A stretch of 8,067 nucleotides of DNA, taken from the NCBI GenBank assembly GCA_019454665.1, contig JACFNW010000035.1:2762-10828 (forward strand), in the 5' to 3' direction. Source of the DNA: Fimbriimonadaceae bacterium. Lineage in GTDB: Bacteria > Armatimonadota > Fimbriimonadia > Fimbriimonadales > Fimbriimonadaceae. Under the pieces are notes generated by a model. It made no database searches. It saw only the letters and a list, made by a program, of their open reading frames with translations, and was not told the DNA's origin. Below, piece after piece: positions 5,076-8,067 of the stretch (within the stretch, counting starts at the first letter, position 1; each line of letters opens with the position of its first letter). A program made the position numbers and the translations under genes.

Positions 5076-6575
5076 ATGAGTTTCGACCACATCCTCGCGC
5101 CGTTCGCCGCTTCCATCCAGGCTCGAGTGGGGACGGACCTTCCCGTCCACTCGCCCATTGTCGGCTCGCCGCTGGCCACGCTGCGCGTGGACACGAAGGC
5201 GGAGACGACCGCCGCGATCGGCAAGGCACAGGACGCGTTCCTCGCATGGCGAGACGTCCCCGCTCCCAAGCGTGGCGAACTCGTGCGCCGGTTCGGCAAC
5301 GCCCTGCGCGAGCACAAGGAGGCTCTGGCAGCCCTGGTCACGCTCGAATGCGGCAAGATTCTCGAGGAGGGCCGCGGGGAAGTGCAGGAGATGATTGACA
5401 TCTGCGACTTCGCCGTGGGCCTCTCTCGGCAGTTGCACGGGCTGACCATCGCCTCCGAGCGGCAGGACCACGTGATGCAGGAGAACTGGCTCCCGCTGGG
5501 TCCCATCGGCGTCATCTCGGCGTTCAACTTCCCCGTGGCCGTGTGGTCTTGGAACGCGGCGCTGGCGTGGGTGTGCGGCGATCCCGTGGTTTGGAAGCCT
5601 TCGGAGAAGACGCCCATCACCGCACTCGCTTGTCAAGCCATCTTCGAGTCGGTCGCCCGCGAGTTCGGCGCGCCCGAGGGGCTCAGCCAAGTCGTCCTCG
5701 GCGGGGTCGAAGTCGGCGAGGCGTTGGTGGACGACCACCGGCTCCCGCTCATCAGCGCCACGGGCAGCACGCGCATGGGCCGCGCCGTCGGTCCCCGCGT
5801 CGCCCAGCGCTTTGGTCGCTGTCTGCTCGAGTTGGGCGGCAACAATGCTGTCATCGTCGCGCCCAGCGCCGACCTGAGCGTGGCACTGCCCTCGCTCGTG
5901 TTCGGTTCGATCGGCACCGCCGGGCAGCGATGCACCTCGACCCGCCGCGTGATCGTCCACCGCTCGCTGTGGGACGAAGTCTACGACCGGCTGGCGACCG
6001 CGGTGCAAACGGTGGCGTGCGCCCGAACGGGCAGCCCGCTCGAGCCGGGCACGTTGATCGGCCCGCTGATTGACCGTGGCTCGTTCGAGGCGATGCAGGC
6101 CACGTTGGCCGAGGTCCGCCCGCAAGCCATCAAGGTCTCGGGCGGCGAACGCGTCATGCACGACGTTTATCCGAACGGCTACTACGTGCGTCCAGCGGTG
6201 GTCAAGATCGCCGGCCAACCCGACGTCGTGTGCCGCGAGACGTTCGCGCCCATCGCGTTCGTCATGCCCTACAACGACTTGGAAGAGGCGATGGCCGTCC
6301 ACAACGCCGTCCCGCAGGGGCTGAGTTCGGCGATCATGACCACCGACCTGCGCGAGGCCGAGTTCTTCAAGCGACGCAGCGATTGCGGCATCGCCAACGT
6401 GAACATCGGCACCAGCGGCGCCGAGATCGGCGGCGCGTTCGGCGGCGAGAAGGAGACCGGCGGAGGGCGCGAGTCGGGATCGGACGCGTGGAAGCAGTAC
6501 ATGCGGCGTCAGACCAGCACGACCTACTTCGGCCTAACCGCCCCGCAACTGGCGCAGGGCATCCGATTCGACTGA
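5076..6575 (+). CDS. ALDH7-family aldehyde dehydrogenase (alpha-aminoadipic semialdehyde / piperideine-6-carboxylate dehydrogenase type)
   Basis: An NAD(P)-dependent aldehyde dehydrogenase of 499 residues, collinear with human antiquitin (ALDH7A1) and with bacterial AmaB/Pcd enzymes, which oxidise alpha-aminoadipic semialdehyde in lysine and pipecolate breakdown. Visible residues are the oxyanion Asn151 in AFNFP, the cofactor-binding WKPSE (173-177), the general base Glu252 in LELGGNN, the nucleophile Cys286 in GTAGQRCTSTRR, and Glu388 in RETFAP. Residues recalled as binding the aminoadipate carboxylate in human ALDH7A1 (Glu121, Arg301, Gly461-Ala462) align with Glu105, Arg285 and Gly448-Ala449 here. 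The tail segment SGAEIGGAFGGEKETGGG (447-464) is a family signature. ATG 5076 is preferred because a -10-like box lies just before it and because a longer reading from 4959 would enter the divergent M61 gene. No lysine-catabolic neighbours are present, so betaine-aldehyde or lipid-aldehyde detoxification are alternative roles. Confidence 0.93.
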   Translation: MSFDHILAPFAASIQARVGTDLPVHSPIVGSPLATLRVDTKAETTAAIGKAQDAFLAWRDVPAPKRGELVRRFGNALREHKEALAALVTLECGKILEEGRGEVQEMIDICDFAVGLSRQLHGLTIASERQDHVMQENWLPLGPIGVISAFNFPVAVWSWNAALAWVCGDPVVWKPSEKTPITALACQAIFESVAREFGAPEGLSQVVLGGVEVGEALVDDHRLPLISATGSTRMGRAVGPRVAQRFGRCLLELGGNNAVIVAPSADLSVALPSLVFGSIGTAGQRCTSTRRVIVHRSLWDEVYDRLATAVQTVACARTGSPLEPGTLIGPLIDRGSFEAMQATLAEVRPQAIKVSGGERVMHDVYPNGYYVRPAVVKIAGQPDVVCRETFAPIAFVMPYNDLEEAMAVHNAVPQGLSSAIMTTDLREAEFFKRRSDCGIANVNIGTSGAEIGGAFGGEKETGGGRESGSDAWKQYMRRQTSTTYFGLTAPQLAQGIRFD

Positions 6576-6589
6576 GGGGCGGCGCCCCT
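6575..6589. terminator. Bidirectional hairpin joining two convergent stop codons
   Basis: AGGGGC-GGC-GCCCCT is a 6-bp perfect stem with a 3-nt loop. It begins at the last base of the dehydrogenase TGA (6573-6575) and ends within the DUF1501 TAG (6590-6588 on the minus strand). It fills the whole space between the convergent genes, so it could serve both transcripts. No T-run follows on either side; it may be a Rho-assisted stop or an RNA-end stabiliser. Confidence 0.45.
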
Positions 6590-7895
6590 ACCCTTCGACC
6601 GCGCCTCGGAACGTGGGTGTGAATTCGGGGAACACGGTGCTCAGACTGGAGTTGCCGAGGCGCTTCTGAACCACTTCGGCAAGGATGTCCCGATAGTCAA
6701 TGGTCACTTGCAGGTCCTGGCCTTCGAACAACTGGTCGGGCGCGAGTCCGGGCCATTGGGTCAGCACGCGGTTGCCGATAACGTTGCCGCCCATCAGCCA
6801 CATGCAGTTGCCGTGCCCGTGGTCGGTGCCATAGCTCCCGTTTTGAGCCAGGACGCGCCCAAATTCGGAGACCACCACCAGGGTGACGCGGTTCATGAAC
6901 CCGGCGGCCTGCAAATCTGTGTAAAAAGCGCGCAAACCGACCGCAAACGCGTCCATGAGCGAGGCCATTTGGCCGTCCAACGGGAACTGGTACTCGTGGG
7001 TGTCCCATCCGCCAAAGTCTATGTGCAGCGCTTCGATTCCCGCCTCGTAGCGGATCAGCGCGGCGGCGGCTTTCAACGACATGGAGAACTCGTTCTCGGC
7101 ATAGACCGCACCCCCGGCAGGCGTGTAGTTCTGGAAGTTCAGGTTGGCCAACATCTGCAGCGTGGCATCCACGTTGGCGGCGGCGTTGGCCAACGCGGCA
7201 TCGGCCGCGGCGTAGGCGTTCTGCAACCAGTTCCGGCGTCCTTCGAGCGTTTCGTCGAAGCCGCCGATCTTGTAGTCCTGCAACGTGGACAGCGGAAGGG
7301 TCTTGGGGCCGCCTTCCACGGTCAGCGGCACCTGATGGGTAAGCGCGACGCCCCGGACCGGCGCCGCCGGACTCATCGGAGGAGCAGTGCTCAGGTGCCG
7401 ACCCAGCCAGCCCGTCCACAGGCGCTTGTCCGGCTTGCCCGCCTCCATGAAGTGCTGGGCGTCGAAGTGCGATTTGGTTTCGTCGCGCGAACCGGTCGCA
7501 TGCACGATGAGCAGGTCGCCCGCGTCGTAGATGGACTTCAGGGGTTGCAGCGCCGGGGCCAGCCCGAAAAACCCGTTCAGGTTGATCGCCTTCTGGGTCG
7601 CCGAACTGTCGGGTCGTGGGATGGCGAGCTGGGGCCGAGCCGTGTAGTAGTTCGGCTCCCCAAAGGGGACGCACATGGACAGGCCATCGCATCCGCCGCG
7701 AAGGTAGACCGAGACGATGATGTCCCGCTCTTCGCCAAACATCGCGTCGAGCCGATCGCGCGAGGCGAACTTGACGTTGGGCAACCACGAAGGACCTAGG
7801 GCGGCCAGGGCGGCGGCCTTCGCGCCGAGCCCCAAGAACCCGCGTCGGGAGAGGGTCTCGTATTCGCTGCAGCCTTTGAATCGCGGTCCACTCAT
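6588..7895 (-). CDS. DUF1501 family protein with Tat signal
   Basis: A 435-residue member of the DUF1501 family, exported proteins of unknown function distantly related to the alkaline phosphatase/sulfatase superfamily. The N-terminus carries a twin-arginine signal: SRRGFLG (16-22) followed by an Ala/Leu/Gly-rich stretch, implying export of a folded, perhaps metal-containing protein. Family motifs are VYLRGGCDGLS (63-73), NYYTARPQLAIP (82-93), GGWDTH (295-300), VVSEFGR (341-347), and the near-C-terminal GTDHGHGN (356-363), whose Asp and His residues are candidate metal ligands. ATG 7895 is chosen: it lies 10 bp after the DUF1800 stop and is preceded by a weak purine-rich site, GAAGAGA, at 5 nt. 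A reading from 7946 would overlap DUF1800 by 41 bp. Translational coupling to DUF1800 is likely. The gene ends convergently with the dehydrogenase. The biochemical activity is not established. Confidence 0.93.
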   Translation of the reverse strand: MSGPRFKGCSEYETLSRRGFLGLGAKAAALAALGPSWLPNVKFASRDRLDAMFGEERDIIVSVYLRGGCDGLSMCVPFGEPNYYTARPQLAIPRPDSSATQKAINLNGFFGLAPALQPLKSIYDAGDLLIVHATGSRDETKSHFDAQHFMEAGKPDKRLWTGWLGRHLSTAPPMSPAAPVRGVALTHQVPLTVEGGPKTLPLSTLQDYKIGGFDETLEGRRNWLQNAYAAADAALANAAANVDATLQMLANLNFQNYTPAGGAVYAENEFSMSLKAAAALIRYEAGIEALHIDFGGWDTHEYQFPLDGQMASLMDAFAVGLRAFYTDLQAAGFMNRVTLVVVSEFGRVLAQNGSYGTDHGHGNCMWLMGGNVIGNRVLTQWPGLAPDQLFEGQDLQVTIDYRDILAEVVQKRLGNSSLSTVFPEFTPTFRGAVEG

Positions 7896-7905
7896 GGATG
7901 TCTCT

Positions 7906-8067
7906 TCAATACCATTGGAAAGTCGGGCCGGCCATGGCGAGTCCAAGGGCCTCGCGGACGGTGTCGGGCGAGGGATTCGACCCCAGGTAGTTCAGCAGCA
8001 GCGTCCGCTCGGGTTCGGGAACCGTGCCGCCATAGAGCACTTCTCCAATCCGGCGAACGACGGTTTG
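7906..8067 (-). CDS. DUF1800 family protein, C-terminal 53 residues only
   Basis: An open minus-strand frame enters from the right edge and ends at TGA 7908-7906, giving 53 residues. It ends in the pattern EALGLAMAGPTFQWY. A Leu-Ala-x-Pro-x-Phe-Gln-Trp plus aromatic ending is the usual C-terminus of DUF1800 proteins, which are almost always encoded just upstream of a DUF1501 gene, as here. The 10-bp gap to DUF1501 supports an operon. DUF1800 proteins are typically around 450-600 residues and exported, so most of the gene lies outside the window. The identification rests on this short tail plus gene order. Confidence 0.85.
   Translation of the reverse strand, partial: QTVVRRIGEVLYGGTVPEPERTLLLNYLGSNPSPDTVREALGLAMAGPTFQWY

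Noticed and set aside
4476..6302. A 608-codon minus-strand frame opposite the aldehyde dehydrogenase
   Set aside because: It crosses the divergent promoter region and opposes a well-conserved enzyme; no family motifs are visible in it.
6708..7799. A 363-codon plus-strand frame opposite DUF1501, and a 363-codon minus-strand frame in another phase of the same gene
   Set aside because: Both overlap the motif-rich DUF1501 reading and have no start signals or recognisable content.

Overview
The window is GC-rich, densely packed bacterial chromosome. All genes are ordinary in composition, with no sign of a phage, insertion sequence, CRISPR array, tRNA or rRNA. The DUF1800-DUF1501 pair, the HEAT-repeat protein, the Glu-type RpiB and the scarcity of Shine-Dalgarno sequences would suit Armatimonadota (Fimbriimonas-like), with Planctomycetota or another little-studied phylum as alternatives. 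This assignment is an inference and is held weakly.

Layout, left to right. (1) Positions 1-608, minus: a membrane-anchored HEAT-repeat protein, cut by the left edge. (2) Positions 664-1101, plus: rpiB, divergent from (1) across 55 bp. (3) Positions 1098-5020, minus: a three-gene run of M61-family metallopeptidase, glmU and prs. The prs stop codon overlaps the convergent rpiB stop. (4) Positions 5076-6575, plus: an ALDH7-family aldehyde dehydrogenase (antiquitin / piperideine-6-carboxylate dehydrogenase type), divergent from the M61 gene, again across exactly 55 bp. (5) Positions 6588-8067, minus: a Tat-exported DUF1501 protein and the 3' end of an upstream DUF1800 gene. These converge on the aldehyde dehydrogenase with 12 bp between stop codons, and a small hairpin spans that gap. 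No gene-free stretch exceeds 85 bp.

Functional links. RpiB makes ribose 5-phosphate and Prs converts it to PRPP, so the convergent overlapping pair are consecutive steps of nucleotide-precursor synthesis. GlmU makes UDP-GlcNAc for peptidoglycan, and the glmU-prs order is a recurrent bacterial arrangement. The ALDH7 enzyme would act in lysine/pipecolate catabolism or osmolyte and aldehyde detoxification, but none of its neighbours belongs to such a pathway. The DUF1501/DUF1800 pair is a widespread exported module of unknown function.

No new multi-gene system is evident. The most unusual non-coding signal is between the M61 gene and glmU. The minus-strand transcript could form a 12-bp hairpin directly followed by a purine-rich segment just before the glmU start, and that segment is perfectly complementary over 9 nt to the end of the M61 coding region. 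Other points of interest are two plus-strand genes with -10-like boxes 6-7 nt before their ATG (possible leaderless mRNAs), an RpiB that lacks the classical catalytic Cys and carries the mycobacterial-type Glu, and an M61 peptidase without the C-terminal PDZ domain.
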